Positions 34,624-44,495 of a DNA stretch of 64,000 nucleotides are shown here, piece by piece; within the stretch, counting starts at the first letter, position 1; each line of letters starts with the position of its first letter. The notes beneath the pieces are model-generated. The model did not search any database and was not told where the DNA came from. It worked only from the letters and a program-made list of their open reading frames with translations. The stretch is from positions 248,001-312,000 of the forward strand of contig NZ_CP065359.1 in the NCBI RefSeq assembly GCF_019904295.1, read 5' to 3'. A program made the translations under genes and the position numbers. Source of the DNA: Ruegeria sp. SCSIO 43209. Lineage in GTDB: Bacteria > Pseudomonadota > Alphaproteobacteria > Rhodobacterales > Rhodobacteraceae.

Positions 34624-35637
34624 TTACGAACCCAGGCGGAACTTGGTCGGTGTCATTCCGGTCTGGCCCCTGAAAAAGCGTGTGAAATGGGATTTGTCGG
34701 AGTAGCCGAGCATCAGACCGATCTCAGCTATTGTCATTTTGTCTTCTCCGAGGTGTTCCTTGGCGACATCGACACGCAGCCGTTTGATTTCGCGGGGCAG
34801 CGTTGTGCCTTGCTGCTGAAGCGCCTTAAGAAACCGTTCCGGCTGTATTCCCAACAACCCGGCCACAACCTCTGGTCCCAAATCGGTTTCATCCAGTTTA
34901 TCGCGCAAAACAGATCGCAAAGCAGCTACTACGGTTACTTCTTCATCTTGTCGCGGTGAGGCGATGGGCTTGGCAGAGCCCTCAGAGACATGGTGCAAAA
35001 ACAACCATTCTACAGGGAAACTAATCTGCATTCCGGGATCGGTCCCAAGGCCGACCTCGATCCCTTTGTAATCGATAGGTAGTCCGTTGATGTATCTGCT
35101 TTCCCATCGCACACGAGAAGAATCCCAGGCATCTCCGACGACGGTCTGCAATAGGCGTACATAGATTGCGGCACCAAATCCGGTCACCTGAATGGGTGGG
35201 ACAGTAGGCTCTTGTTGCCTCTCGATACGATAAGTCGCTTTGTCCGCTTCAATGACAAGGCTATGTCGCACAGAATTGGATTCCTGCGGTACAAGCCCCA
35301 CGAAACGGGTAAAGAACTCGAACAGCGTCTTTGTCGATTGCAGGGCCTGAGCGAACGGAGGCCACTGTTGCAGGTCAAACGTCTCCCCTACTTTCAGTCC
35401 AAGGTATCGATCCCCTGATACTTCTGAGAAGGCATTTACCAAACCATAGACCAACTCTGAGTGCACGAACACGGCTGGGTCAGACAACAGTTCGGCTTTC
35501 AGGCCGACCTGATCCAATGCTGGTTGCGGATTGATCTTACGTTCGGTGAGATATTGCAGGAACGGAGCAGCTAAGGAGAGGCGAATAAAGCCCTCGCTAT
35601 GCTCTTGAGAGGTGGAGTTGAAAGGCAAGCTCGTCAC
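34624..35637 (-). CDS. AraC-family transcriptional regulator
   Basis: 337-residue regulator with an N-terminal arabinose-binding-like (AraC_binding_2-type) effector domain and a C-terminal double helix-turn-helix at about 240-335, containing MTIAEIGLMLGYSDKSHFTRFFRGQTGMTPTKFR. The overall layout resembles the OruR/ArgR-like branch. The start is either GTG 35637 or TTG 35628 (AAGGG fits the latter better). Divergent from the amidohydrolase operon with a 130-bp gap, so it is the likely regulator of the sulfatase island. Confidence 0.85.
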   Translation of the reverse strand: MTSLPFNSTSQEHSEGFIRLSLAAPFLQYLTERKINPQPALDQVGLKAELLSDPAVFVHSELVYGLVNAFSEVSGDRYLGLKVGETFDLQQWPPFAQALQSTKTLFEFFTRFVGLVPQESNSVRHSLVIEADKATYRIERQQEPTVPPIQVTGFGAAIYVRLLQTVVGDAWDSSRVRWESRYINGLPIDYKGIEVGLGTDPGMQISFPVEWLFLHHVSEGSAKPIASPRQDEEVTVVAALRSVLRDKLDETDLGPEVVAGLLGIQPERFLKALQQQGTTLPREIKRLRVDVAKEHLGEDKMTIAEIGLMLGYSDKSHFTRFFRGQTGMTPTKFRLGS

Positions 35638-35767
35638 CCTTGTCTGGATTAGTTTTAAGAAGTGGCCATTTTTTCAATCACATTCGAACATCCTAATTCG
35701 AAAGTGGCAACCGAGCCAAGATTTTCCGGACTACAGTTTGCAAAACACGAATATGAAGGGAGTGCTT

Positions 35768-37165
35768 ATGTCCGGTCTACGAATGTCCCTTTGCTCGGCG
35801 GTAATTGTCGCTGCAGCTCTTTCTTTTCCAACGTCCGTGCAGGCTCAGGATCAAGAAGAACCTCAAACGCTGTTTACCAATGTGCATGTCTTCGATGGCG
35901 TGAATGAACAGCGTATCGAGAATGCCAGCGTATTGGTCGAGGGTAATCTGATTAAGGCCGTATCAACCGATGCGATCGATGCCCCCAATGCTACGGTCAT
36001 TGACGGAGAGGGACGGACACTGACCCCCGGGTTTATTGAACTGCACGCGCACCTCATGCTGATGGGGCCGACGTTACCTGCGATGGAGGCCAACACAACG
36101 TGGGAGGACTTTGCCATACACGGTGCACGGATGGCCGAGATGTATTTGATGCAGGGCTTCACCACAGTCAGGGATGCGGGTGGCGCCAATGGCGGGTTAC
36201 GTCGCGCAATTGACGCAGGCCAAATTGACGGCCCGCGTTACTTTCCATCTGGTGCATTTATCGGAACGCGAGGTGGTCACGCTGACTTCGCGAATTTCAC
36301 CGCACCGCCCGGGTCTGAAACAAACATGAGCAGGCTGAACTTGGCGCAGGAAATTAGCGGTGTTGATGACGTTTACAAGTTCGCACGCAACAATTTCCGC
36401 ATGGGCGCGACGCAGTTGAAGTTCATGCAATCTGGTGGCGTCGTATCGGCCTTCGATCCGTGGCAGTTGCTGGCTGGATCGCCTGAGGAAATCAAAGCTG
36501 CGGTACAGGTGGCAAACGAGTATGGCAGCTATGTCATGGCGCATTCCTATCGGAAGGAAGCAATCCTGAGCGCGCTAGATGCGGGTGTGATGTCGATCGA
36601 ACATGGCTTCTCGTTTGACTGTGAAATTGCCCAAGTCATGAACGAAAAAGGGGCATACATTACCACCAACCTGACGGCCTTCGATCCCGGATTGCTAGAT
36701 ATTCCGGCAGTGGCAAATGTCCCGTCGAGTCTTGCTAAGGCAAAGTCCGCCTCGGCCACATTTGCGGGCTACATCGACAATATGAAGGAATGCCCGGTGA
36801 AGCGAGGGTTCCAGACCGACTGTGTTGGTTCGGTCGAGGCATGCAATATCCAGATTGCCTACGAGAAGCACCTGAACAATGAGTTTTTTGGACCCTACAC
36901 GTCGATGGTGACGTTGACATCGACGGGTGGTGAGGTGGTCGCTTTGTCAGGTGACTTTATGAACCCGTATACCGCCGGAAAACTGGGCGTTATCGAGGAA
37001 GGAGCTTATGCGGATATCCTGCTCATCGATGGTAACCCACTTGAAGACTTCTCGGTTGTTGGCACGGGAGATCAATGGTTTGGTGCCGACCCGAGGCCTG
37101 AAAGCCCAGATACGATCCGCCTGATCATGAAGGACGGCGTCATCTACAAAAACACACTGGATTGA
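35768..37165 (+). CDS. Secreted amidohydrolase (prolidase/imidazolonepropionase-like)
   Basis: 465-residue metal-dependent hydrolase of the amidohydrolase superfamily with a signal peptide (SLCSAVIVAAALSFPTSVQAQ). Metal-site motifs: LHAHLML (HxH), a candidate bridging lysine in QLKFMQSGG, AHSYR and IEHGFSFD. The composite fold ends in ADILLIDGNPLED. The subgroup includes Xaa-Pro and related peptidases. ATG 35768 has GGGAG at the correct distance; the frame is open to 35612. First gene of a plus-strand run ending with the M19 protein, so substrate processing in the periplasm is inferred. Confidence 0.85.
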   Translation: MSGLRMSLCSAVIVAAALSFPTSVQAQDQEEPQTLFTNVHVFDGVNEQRIENASVLVEGNLIKAVSTDAIDAPNATVIDGEGRTLTPGFIELHAHLMLMGPTLPAMEANTTWEDFAIHGARMAEMYLMQGFTTVRDAGGANGGLRRAIDAGQIDGPRYFPSGAFIGTRGGHADFANFTAPPGSETNMSRLNLAQEISGVDDVYKFARNNFRMGATQLKFMQSGGVVSAFDPWQLLAGSPEEIKAAVQVANEYGSYVMAHSYRKEAILSALDAGVMSIEHGFSFDCEIAQVMNEKGAYITTNLTAFDPGLLDIPAVANVPSSLAKAKSASATFAGYIDNMKECPVKRGFQTDCVGSVEACNIQIAYEKHLNNEFFGPYTSMVTLTSTGGEVVALSGDFMNPYTAGKLGVIEEGAYADILLIDGNPLEDFSVVGTGDQWFGADPRPESPDTIRLIMKDGVIYKNTLD

Positions 37166-37191
37166 CCTGTCTGAACAGCCGGAGAGTATTT

Positions 37192-37956
37192 ATGCGACAT
37201 TGCTTCCGCTCCGTAGTATTCGCAGGGTTGGTTTGGTGTGCTCTTCCTGTCATGGCGACGCCAGGAACCGCGTTAGACTGGTCTGACCTGCCTGACCCGT
37301 CCGCGCAGGTCTTTGAAGACCCCTATCGCGAACTTAGCGCTGAACAGTTCGACGATGTTCTTTACGTCGTAAGGCTGCGCGGCAGATTGCAGCGGGAATC
37401 TGGTAGCGATGAAGAAAGGCAGAAATGGCAAGAGCTTCTGACCGAGACTGAGGATGCCTTGGTGGCAGATGGTATTGATGTCGACTGGCTACTCGATCAG
37501 CGAGAGGTCGTAACAGAACGTCGAAGAAAGGCTGGTACAAACGGAAATCCGCAATTCGACGGTCAAACAATCACACTCGCGGGCTTTGCCATTCCTGCTC
37601 CGAGTGATCCGGACGGGCGACCTGTCGCGTATCTGGTGCCGGAACGCGGGATGTGCAGTCACATGCCTCCACCTCCGCCCAACCAAATGATCCGTGTGCG
37701 GTTGAATGGCGACTGGACGCCCAGCTATTTCCACGAACCTGTTCGGCTAACGGGCACTTTGACCATCAATCCTTCTGTTCAGAACATGATGGTTGTGGAC
37801 GGCCTTATGCCTATGAATGCGACGTTCCAGTTGGAGACGGAACGTGTCGAAACTCTGGAGACTGAAGCAGACAGGCTTGAATGGAGGCAGCGCGCCTCCG
37901 ATCGCATCCGGGCGGCGGGAGCTCGCAAGACCGGTAGGGCAAGGGCGTCTGAATGA
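37192..37956 (+). CDS. Secreted DUF3299 protein
   Basis: 254 residues: signal peptide (FRSVVFAGLVWCALPVMATPG), an acidic helical middle, and a DUF3299 domain with GQTITLAGFAIPAP, CSHMPPPPPNQMIRV and FHEPVRLTGTL. DUF3299 is an OB-fold-like domain of periplasmic proteins often linked to MacB-type exporters or metal handling; its role is unknown. It overlaps the porin gene by 4 bp, so translation is coupled. Confidence 0.85.
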   Translation: MRHCFRSVVFAGLVWCALPVMATPGTALDWSDLPDPSAQVFEDPYRELSAEQFDDVLYVVRLRGRLQRESGSDEERQKWQELLTETEDALVADGIDVDWLLDQREVVTERRRKAGTNGNPQFDGQTITLAGFAIPAPSDPDGRPVAYLVPERGMCSHMPPPPPNQMIRVRLNGDWTPSYFHEPVRLTGTLTINPSVQNMMVVDGLMPMNATFQLETERVETLETEADRLEWRQRASDRIRAAGARKTGRARASE

Positions 37957-39131
37957 TAAGACTTCTGGTTGCCGCTTTGAGCATTGCCTTCGCTGGCGCA
38001 GCGTCGGCTCAGGGACTGTCCGGGCCATCTTCGGTTGAAGCTGATCTAGAGCCCGGAGATGGGCTAACCGACCCGCAATACCGTTCCGATTTTCCACGCA
38101 ATATCGCACCAGGTTGGTTTCAGTGGAAAGACCGACTGGCCGAGGAAGGTTTTCGCTTCAATATTGACTACTTGGCATTGGGCCAATCCACGAATGCTGA
38201 TCTGGGAACCGGCGAAGCGGCAAGCGGAATTGCGCGTTTTTACGGTAGTTGGCAGGCAACTGAACGCGGCTCTTTGACATTCAAGATCGAAGACCGGCAC
38301 AGTTACACCGATGTTGCCCCGCAATTCCTTGGGCTGGATGGCGGAGCACTTTCGATCACTGGGACAGCCTTCAACGATAATGGTTTTCTGCTGACCAATC
38401 TATTCTGGACGCAAAGGGCCGAGAACGGCGCGTGGACGCTGCAAGTCGGGCAGATTGATGTAACGGACTTTGTGGACATTTATGGGTTGGTCAGCCCATA
38501 CAGTGGTTTCCAAAACCTGTCTTTCAATACCAACCCGACTATTAACACACCCAATCAAGGCCTTGGCATTGCCGGTGGAGTAAAGCTGAGCGAAAACTTC
38601 TACGCTGTTGCGAGCATCTCAGACGCAAACGCCGACCCGTCTGATCCAAACTTTGATGTGTTTAGCGATGGCAATCTCTTCAAGTCACTCGAGCTTGGTT
38701 ACACCTCTGGCTTTGATCGCATCTACTTTGACAATATCCACCTGACCCTTTGGCACGCGGATGCAGCCGACGATGGCAGCCGCCCAGAAGACTACGGGGC
38801 CGCGTTTTCAGCGGCGTGGTTTGTTGGCAATAAATGGATGCCATTCTTCAGGGCAGGGGCCTCAAAAGGGACAGCGGCGCTTTATGATCGGTCCGTTTCT
38901 GCAGGTCTGGGATATTACGGTCGCAATACCGATCTGGCCGGGCTGGGACTGAACTGGGCCGAGGCAAGGGGCATAGACGGTGATCAGTTCACGCTCGAAG
39001 CATTCTATCGTTTTTCAATATCACCCGGGCTGCAGATCACGCCATCACTGCAGTTCATATCTAACCCGCTGCTGAACCCCACGCAGGATAGCATTACGCT
39101 GTTCGGTCTAAGAACCCGGATCGTTTTCTGA
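37953..39131 (+). CDS. Carbohydrate-selective porin, OprB family
   Basis: 392-residue outer-membrane barrel with signal peptide MIRLLVAALSIAFAGAASAQ, many aromatic/glycine strands, QVGQIDVTDFVD and GYYGRNTDLAGLGLNWA typical of OprB, and a terminal phenylalanine recognised by the Bam machinery. It imports the island's substrate or product. It overlaps DUF3299 (ATGA) and lies 51 bp before the M19 gene. Confidence 0.88.
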   Translation: MIRLLVAALSIAFAGAASAQGLSGPSSVEADLEPGDGLTDPQYRSDFPRNIAPGWFQWKDRLAEEGFRFNIDYLALGQSTNADLGTGEAASGIARFYGSWQATERGSLTFKIEDRHSYTDVAPQFLGLDGGALSITGTAFNDNGFLLTNLFWTQRAENGAWTLQVGQIDVTDFVDIYGLVSPYSGFQNLSFNTNPTINTPNQGLGIAGGVKLSENFYAVASISDANADPSDPNFDVFSDGNLFKSLELGYTSGFDRIYFDNIHLTLWHADAADDGSRPEDYGAAFSAAWFVGNKWMPFFRAGASKGTAALYDRSVSAGLGYYGRNTDLAGLGLNWAEARGIDGDQFTLEAFYRFSISPGLQITPSLQFISNPLLNPTQDSITLFGLRTRIVF

Positions 39132-39182
39132 GGTGGTTCGAGAGTGGCAACCAAAAAGCAAAGTAGATTGGGAGGTTGGGAC

Positions 39183-40424
39183 ATGAAGACCTTGTTAGCC
39201 CTAGGTGCCATAGCGATTGCTATTGGGGGCGCATTGAACGCCAGCGAGGAAAGCAAGACTTGGGAAGCGTCAGATGAGGCGAAGCAATTTGTGCAGGACG
39301 CAATTGTCCTTGGCATGTTGGCCAGCCCCCACGGCACCGGCTGGACCGAAGACGAGCAGCTTCACACATACTTTGAGCGTGCTCGCGAGAACGGTATCAC
39401 AGGGCACGAAATGACGCTGGCTGCTGCAGATATGTCTTTCGAAACCTTTCTGGATCAGCATTACCACTTCCGTGCGGCCATGGCGCAGCAACCGGAAAAC
39501 TACCTGATTGTGAATGAAACCCGCGATATCGAAGCTGCCCATTTACAAGGCAAAACGGCGGTCATCTGGAACAGCCAAACGGCTACGATCCTGGACGGCG
39601 ACCTTAAGAAGATGGCGGTGCTCAAGGATATGGGGATCAAGAGTATGATCCTGGCCTACAATGACATCTTCCGCACAGGTTCAGGACAATTGGCGGCCTA
39701 CAACGGGCGCGATATTGGTCTGACCCCTTGGGGGAAGTCGGTCATCGATGAAATGGTGAGGTTCGGTATCCTGCTGGACCTGAGCCATACTGGCTCAAAA
39801 ACGGCCAATGACGCAATGGACTACATGGATGAGACCTATCCCGGTGTGCCTTATGTTTACACGCACTCTGTCCCTGCTGGTCTTTACGCGAATGAACCGA
39901 ATGCGACGCTGCGCGGGTGTTATCGTGCCATTCCCGACGACGAGGCGCTGCGCGCGGCCAAATCGGGCGGCTACATTTCTCCGACCTTCACTGAATGGAT
40001 GATGGACGGCGTCTGGCCTGAAGATATCTCACCCAAGCAGGCCGCTGACATGATCGACTATTACGTCCGACTTGTAGGAGTTGACCATGTCGGAATCGCA
40101 ACGGATGACATGTTCTCACTTGAACTCGTCGTGCAGTGGGCGACTGACAATGCGAGTATGTACGATGATGGCGGCTACATGATCGACGCGTTCAACAAAG
40201 GGGCTACCGGCAACGGCGAACTCGCCAAAATCCTTGCGGCGATAACCGATGACCTTTGGGCGCGGGGCTATTCAAACGAGGACCTTGCAAAGATCTATGG
40301 CGGCAACAAGATGCGGGTTTATGCGCAAGTTTGGGAAGGCAAACCACCCGAACAATTCATGAAAGAATACCCTGAGCGTTTGCGCCTGAGGCAAGAACTT
40401 CGTGATGGATTCTATTCACGGTAA
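39183..40424 (+). CDS. M19 membrane-dipeptidase homologue with incomplete metal site
   Basis: 413-residue exported protein of the renal-dipeptidase family (peptidase M19), TIM-barrel hydrolases with two zincs. The distal histidines are present: LLDLSHTG (H202) and YTHSVPAG (H228), plus [11 protein letters not shown]. The first metal motif HxD after strand 1 is missing (residues read [10 protein letters not shown]), and the bridging glutamate region reads IWNSQ (130-132). It may use a different site or be non-catalytic. The signal sequence is [20 protein letters not shown]. The start is set by GGGAGG upstream. Confidence 0.8.
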   Translation: MKTLLALGAIAIAIGGALNASEESKTWEASDEAKQFVQDAIVLGMLASPHGTGWTEDEQLHTYFERARENGITGHEMTLAAADMSFETFLDQHYHFRAAMAQQPENYLIVNETRDIEAAHLQGKTAVIWNSQTATILDGDLKKMAVLKDMGIKSMILAYNDIFRTGSGQLAAYNGRDIGLTPWGKSVIDEMVRFGILLDLSHTGSKTANDAMDYMDETYPGVPYVYTHSVPAGLYANEPNATLRGCYRAIPDDEALRAAKSGGYISPTFTEWMMDGVWPEDISPKQAADMIDYYVRLVGVDHVGIATDDMFSLELVVQWATDNASMYDDGGYMIDAFNKGATGNGELAKILAAITDDLWARGYSNEDLAKIYGGNKMRVYAQVWEGKPPEQFMKEYPERLRLRQELRDGFYSR

Positions 40425-40621
40425 CCGTCTGGAGCTTGCCTCTACCCTCCCAAAAAATGTGCCGTAAATTCTCGTCCGGTCCCAAAGCGGACGTTTTTAC
40501 GATCGGTTGCGAATGACCGAGTTTAGCTCTTAGCGGACGTTCGCATGAACGGATTAGCCTAATGTTGCGGCGACCTGAACTGCCGGGCTTTTACAGCAAC
40601 GACGTAGGTATTTGGTATATT
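40425..40621. other. Convergent intergenic region
   Basis: 197 bp with repeated GCGGACGTT words at about 40487 and 40535, and no gene. This resembles decayed intergenic repeat sequence; see findings. Confidence 0.35.
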
Positions 40622-42568
40622 TCACCCCCCGGGAGTATACCAAATTGGCGAAGTGTAAGCGCGTTCCTGTGTTGAGGTCGGCACTTCAGCAGGCAATTCG
40701 TCTCCGAACCGAACGGCATCGTAAATTGTCCACCTCGGTGTGGGAATTTCCAGGACGCGGGCGTAGTAGAAAGCCCGCACAGAAGGATCGAATTCAGGGT
40801 CCGTCCAAACAGTGATCAGTTCCGGGGATCCTATCGAATTGGTAAACGTACCCGTTGCAACATCCACGGTATTCCCCACCGCCGGTAGGTTGCCGTCCGC
40901 ATCAGGTTCGCGGTCTCCCGACCATGCCACGTCATAAACCCGCTCTTCAGTGTCGCCGTTGGCATTTAACCAGCCTTTCACAATCTGAATACGGTCGAGA
41001 TTGCCGGAAAACGGGTCTTTCAGGGCAGCGACCAGGAATGTCGGGGAGTCCGCGCCTTCTGTAGCGGTTGCGAGGTCCCCACCCATCGGAACGCCTTTTT
41101 CATATCCGACGTCGGCGGGCAAACGAGATTTTGCATCAGCTTCAGTAAAGTCCCAGCCACCAAAGAAGCGAACCGCGATGCGACTACCAGTCGTCCCATA
41201 TACTTCTTTCCTCTCCATGGCATCGAATATCGCTTCGCGCGTGTTATCTTCTGCCCAGACTGCAGCGTAACCTGAGGCTGCCATTTCCCACCCAAGAATC
41301 CTTGTCGTATCGAACTCGCCAACGACATGCTGCCAACGGCCAGGTTCCGGTTCGACACCGGAGTGTTTGCCAAAGAAATTGTCTTCTTCCGCCGTTGCCA
41401 AAGCCGTATGGCTGTCGGTCGAGCCCACTACTCCGAACTTGTATGGATTGCTGCCGAGTTGAGCCTCTAGTTTAAGACCATTCTTCAAAGCCTCACGCGC
41501 GTATTCGTACTGAAGCATCCAGTCTTCTTTGGGTGTCGGACCCAGATTTGACTTATCCCAGGTTTCATAGTCCGCGAACTCATCATTCGGGCTGAGAAAC
41601 GGGTGGGTTTCTCCATCGCCCTTGATCTGGGTGATCTCATACATCGGCTCCCACTTGGCACGCCGCTCTGCGTAATCTTCTGTCAAAGGTTCACCCGTTT
41701 CAGGGTTGGTCTCGACAGGAAACATCAGGCCATTGGAGACGTTACCGTTGTGGGCAAGGGCCAGCACACGGCCGCCGGTCTCTAGTTCATAAGTATCCAT
41801 CCAGTCCCACAAACGTTCGGGATTAAAAGTTTCTGCGGTTGTGAATGGCAGCATCTGCCGTGCGCGAATGGCATCATCTCGGTAGATCACGTTGCGGTGG
41901 AGGTTGTTGCCTCCTTCAGTGGACGTCCATTCGTACCCGATGAACGCAGTGAATGCGCCGGGGTCGTTGTGATGATCCGCAGTTTGCGTGAATTCGTCCC
42001 AAACGGATTGTACGAACCTGCGATCTGAAACAGCCTCGGGAAGAGCATCACCGGTTATACCCGCAAAGGTTTCTATGACCTCCATTGTTGCGCCGAGAGC
42101 AACATCTCCACCGGCATTAAGACGTTCGTTCCAGTCTCGAAGTGTTGGATCGCGCATCAGCGTAGAATTCCCTGCGACGATCTCATTCATGGCGCCCATG
42201 GCGTCCGAGTGATCGGATACGACAAGCCAGTCGAGGGGACGCGATAACTGCACCCGAAGGCCGTGCGACGTAGTGACTTCCTCACCGCGTGCAAATCTAT
42301 AAGCATCGTCTGGGCTCAGGATGACGCCAAACCCCCGCGCGTCGAGCGAATTTGACGTGTGCAGGTGAGTGTCACCCCACAGAGGTCGTGTAGGAAAGTT
42401 TCGACCTGCATAAGGTGAGAAATCAGCAGGCGCGGGTTCACGCATATCATCAACTGATATGGTCATCTCTCCAACTTGCCCACCTTGAGCGGCCTCTTGA
42501 GCATGTGAAGAGCTTGTTATGAATGCTGCGGAAACTATTGCTGTTGATGTCGTCAGAAAAAACTTCAT
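40622..42568 (-). CDS. Secreted DUF3604 protein (PHP-like metallohydrolase)
   Basis: 648-residue exported protein with signal peptide MKFFLTTSTAIVSAAFITSSSHAQ. DUF3604 features are PLWGDTHLHTSNSLDA (H68, H70), WLVVSDHSDAMG and GYEWTSTEGGNNLHRNV. The HxH and DH motifs resemble PHP-family phosphoesterase sites, suggesting a metal hydrolase on phosphate or sulfate esters; the true substrate is unknown. GGGAGG precedes start 42568. It is divergent from the sulfatase with a 252-bp gap and convergent with the M19 gene. Confidence 0.88.
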   Translation of the reverse strand: MKFFLTTSTAIVSAAFITSSSHAQEAAQGGQVGEMTISVDDMREPAPADFSPYAGRNFPTRPLWGDTHLHTSNSLDARGFGVILSPDDAYRFARGEEVTTSHGLRVQLSRPLDWLVVSDHSDAMGAMNEIVAGNSTLMRDPTLRDWNERLNAGGDVALGATMEVIETFAGITGDALPEAVSDRRFVQSVWDEFTQTADHHNDPGAFTAFIGYEWTSTEGGNNLHRNVIYRDDAIRARQMLPFTTAETFNPERLWDWMDTYELETGGRVLALAHNGNVSNGLMFPVETNPETGEPLTEDYAERRAKWEPMYEITQIKGDGETHPFLSPNDEFADYETWDKSNLGPTPKEDWMLQYEYAREALKNGLKLEAQLGSNPYKFGVVGSTDSHTALATAEEDNFFGKHSGVEPEPGRWQHVVGEFDTTRILGWEMAASGYAAVWAEDNTREAIFDAMERKEVYGTTGSRIAVRFFGGWDFTEADAKSRLPADVGYEKGVPMGGDLATATEGADSPTFLVAALKDPFSGNLDRIQIVKGWLNANGDTEERVYDVAWSGDREPDADGNLPAVGNTVDVATGTFTNSIGSPELITVWTDPEFDPSVRAFYYARVLEIPTPRWTIYDAVRFGDELPAEVPTSTQERAYTSPIWYTPGG

Positions 42569-42820
42569 TTGAACCTCCCAGCCGAGCTGAATGCCAGCCC
42601 ATGGCAACATCTGAGCCGGCTGTTCGTCAAGGAAAACAACAGTTTTTCTTAGTTTTGCACAAGGACCCCGGGGGAAGTTCGACCAAAATCGGACCGCAGC
42701 TTCGCCCAATTCTTTAACGCTCAGCCGTTGTGAGAAAATACCGCAACGAGTGGGTGTTCTTGACGACTTGTGGCCTGGATCGTCAGACTTGAACCTGTGA
42801 TCTTGATTGGAGGCGTTGTT

Positions 42821-44257
42821 ATGAAATGGTTGTCGCGAACATTCCTACTGGCCTTATCCCTTCAATTTGCCACGGGAGCTTCAGCTCAAGATAAACCAAA
42901 CATCGTATTCATATTTCTAGATAATTTTGGTTGGGGTGAACCCGGGTTCAATGGAGGTGGCATAATCCGAGGTACAGCGACCCCCGAGATGGATGCCCTC
43001 GCCGCGGAGGGACTGCGACTCACGAACTTCAACGTGGAAAGCCAGTGCACGCCGTCCCGCGCAGCGACCATGACGGGACGATATGGCATCCGGAGCGGCA
43101 ACCACACGGTCCCACTAGGCGGCGGTGTCTACGGCCTAACTCAGTGGGAAATCACGATGGCCGAGATGCTAAAGGATGTGGGATACAACACGGCCATGTA
43201 CGGCAAGTGGCACCTTGGCTGGACCGAAGGACGATATCCAACGAATCAAGGATTCGACGAATTTTTCGGAGTTGAGACCACTGACGTTACAGTCTGGCGC
43301 ACGCTTCCGGGATTTGCTGAAGCCAACTTGGAAGAGCCTGTTGTGATGCAGGGTGTTGCAGGTGAGCCAGCAACCATCGCGCGGGACTACGATCTCGACT
43401 ATCGCGGCGAGATAGACGGCGACCTGACGAAAAAGGCTATCGAGTTTATCAAAGCGAAGAGTGCCGAAGAAGCGCCGTTTTTTATCTATCTTGCCTATAC
43501 TCAGACTCACTATCCAAATATCGCGTCCGAGGAATTTGATGGCGCCACCGGTAATGGTGTTTGGGCCGATATTCTGCTTCAAACAGATACCTATGTCGGG
43601 CGCATCGTGGATGCGATCGAGGCGGCAGGTGTTTCCGACGACACTGTGGTGATATTTACTGCTGACAATGGCCCCGAAGCTCTTCCGGTTGGAAACGCAA
43701 ATGTCTCGCCCGTGCCAGCGGTACATGGCACCGCCGGGCCCTGGCGTGGCACTCTGTTCACCAGCCTCGAAGGAAGCATGCGGGTGCCTTTTGCGATCAA
43801 GTGGCCGGGTAAGATTCCCGCGGGTTCAGCAAGCAACGATGTTGTCCATTCGATGGACCTCTATCCGACACTTGCGGCATTTGCAGGCGGCAAGGTGCCT
43901 GATGACAGGGCCTTTGATGGTATCGACCAGTCGAAGTTCTTTCTTGGTGTCCAGCCAAATTCAAACCGAGAAGGCGTGATCGTTTACATGGGAGAGCAAA
44001 TATTCGGCGTAAAATGGAAGGATTGGAAAGTTCTTTTCAAAGAGAATACGACGGCTTTTGGTGCAACGGAGTCTTTCGACACACCAAGGGTCTACAATCT
44101 ATTGAACGATCCACACGAGCGCGAAAGTGTACTTTTCCCTTACACGTGGGCGGTCGAAAAGGCGCTTCCGCAGCTGCAAGAGCACATCGCTACCTTCGAG
44201 GAATACCCTCCGATTCCACCGGGAACGCCCGATCCCTACGAACCACCCAAAAACTGA
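42821..44257 (+). CDS. Arylsulfatase (secreted)
   Basis: 478-residue type I sulfatase with a signal peptide (WLSRTFLLALSLQFATGASAQ). Formylglycine signature CTPSR (C76-R80), AMYGKWHLG, TADNGPEALP. The first calcium pair reads DN (D34, N35), where most sulfatases have DD. The substrate is not deducible. It differs from the sulfatase at 16676 in signature and length. GGAGG precedes ATG 42821. A strong terminator follows. Confidence 0.92.
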   Translation: MKWLSRTFLLALSLQFATGASAQDKPNIVFIFLDNFGWGEPGFNGGGIIRGTATPEMDALAAEGLRLTNFNVESQCTPSRAATMTGRYGIRSGNHTVPLGGGVYGLTQWEITMAEMLKDVGYNTAMYGKWHLGWTEGRYPTNQGFDEFFGVETTDVTVWRTLPGFAEANLEEPVVMQGVAGEPATIARDYDLDYRGEIDGDLTKKAIEFIKAKSAEEAPFFIYLAYTQTHYPNIASEEFDGATGNGVWADILLQTDTYVGRIVDAIEAAGVSDDTVVIFTADNGPEALPVGNANVSPVPAVHGTAGPWRGTLFTSLEGSMRVPFAIKWPGKIPAGSASNDVVHSMDLYPTLAAFAGGKVPDDRAFDGIDQSKFFLGVQPNSNREGVIVYMGEQIFGVKWKDWKVLFKENTTAFGATESFDTPRVYNLLNDPHERESVLFPYTWAVEKALPQLQEHIATFEEYPPIPPGTPDPYEPPKN

Positions 44258-44296
44258 ACGGCGTCTTTGTCTGCACACTCGCCTTTAGTCGTCATT

Positions 44297-44316
44297 AGGT
44301 CTAACGACCTTTTTTT
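44297..44316 (+). terminator. Intrinsic terminator of the arylsulfatase gene
   Basis: Stem AGGTC / GACCT, loop TAAC, then a run of seven T, 40 bp after the sulfatase stop. Confidence 0.8.
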
Positions 44317-44495
44317 GCAGTTCGCGACTTGCTGCAAGAGCGAAACCCTAAACGGCGATCAAGGTCCGCTCAGGGCTCTCACCACCAGTCCAAGCGCACC
44401 ACAGTGAATGGCCGCAGCGAGTCCATACTTTCGACTGCCGCAATCCAACCGAATGGCCGCAAACAGTGCTTCAAGGTGGTGAGCGATACCAGCTC

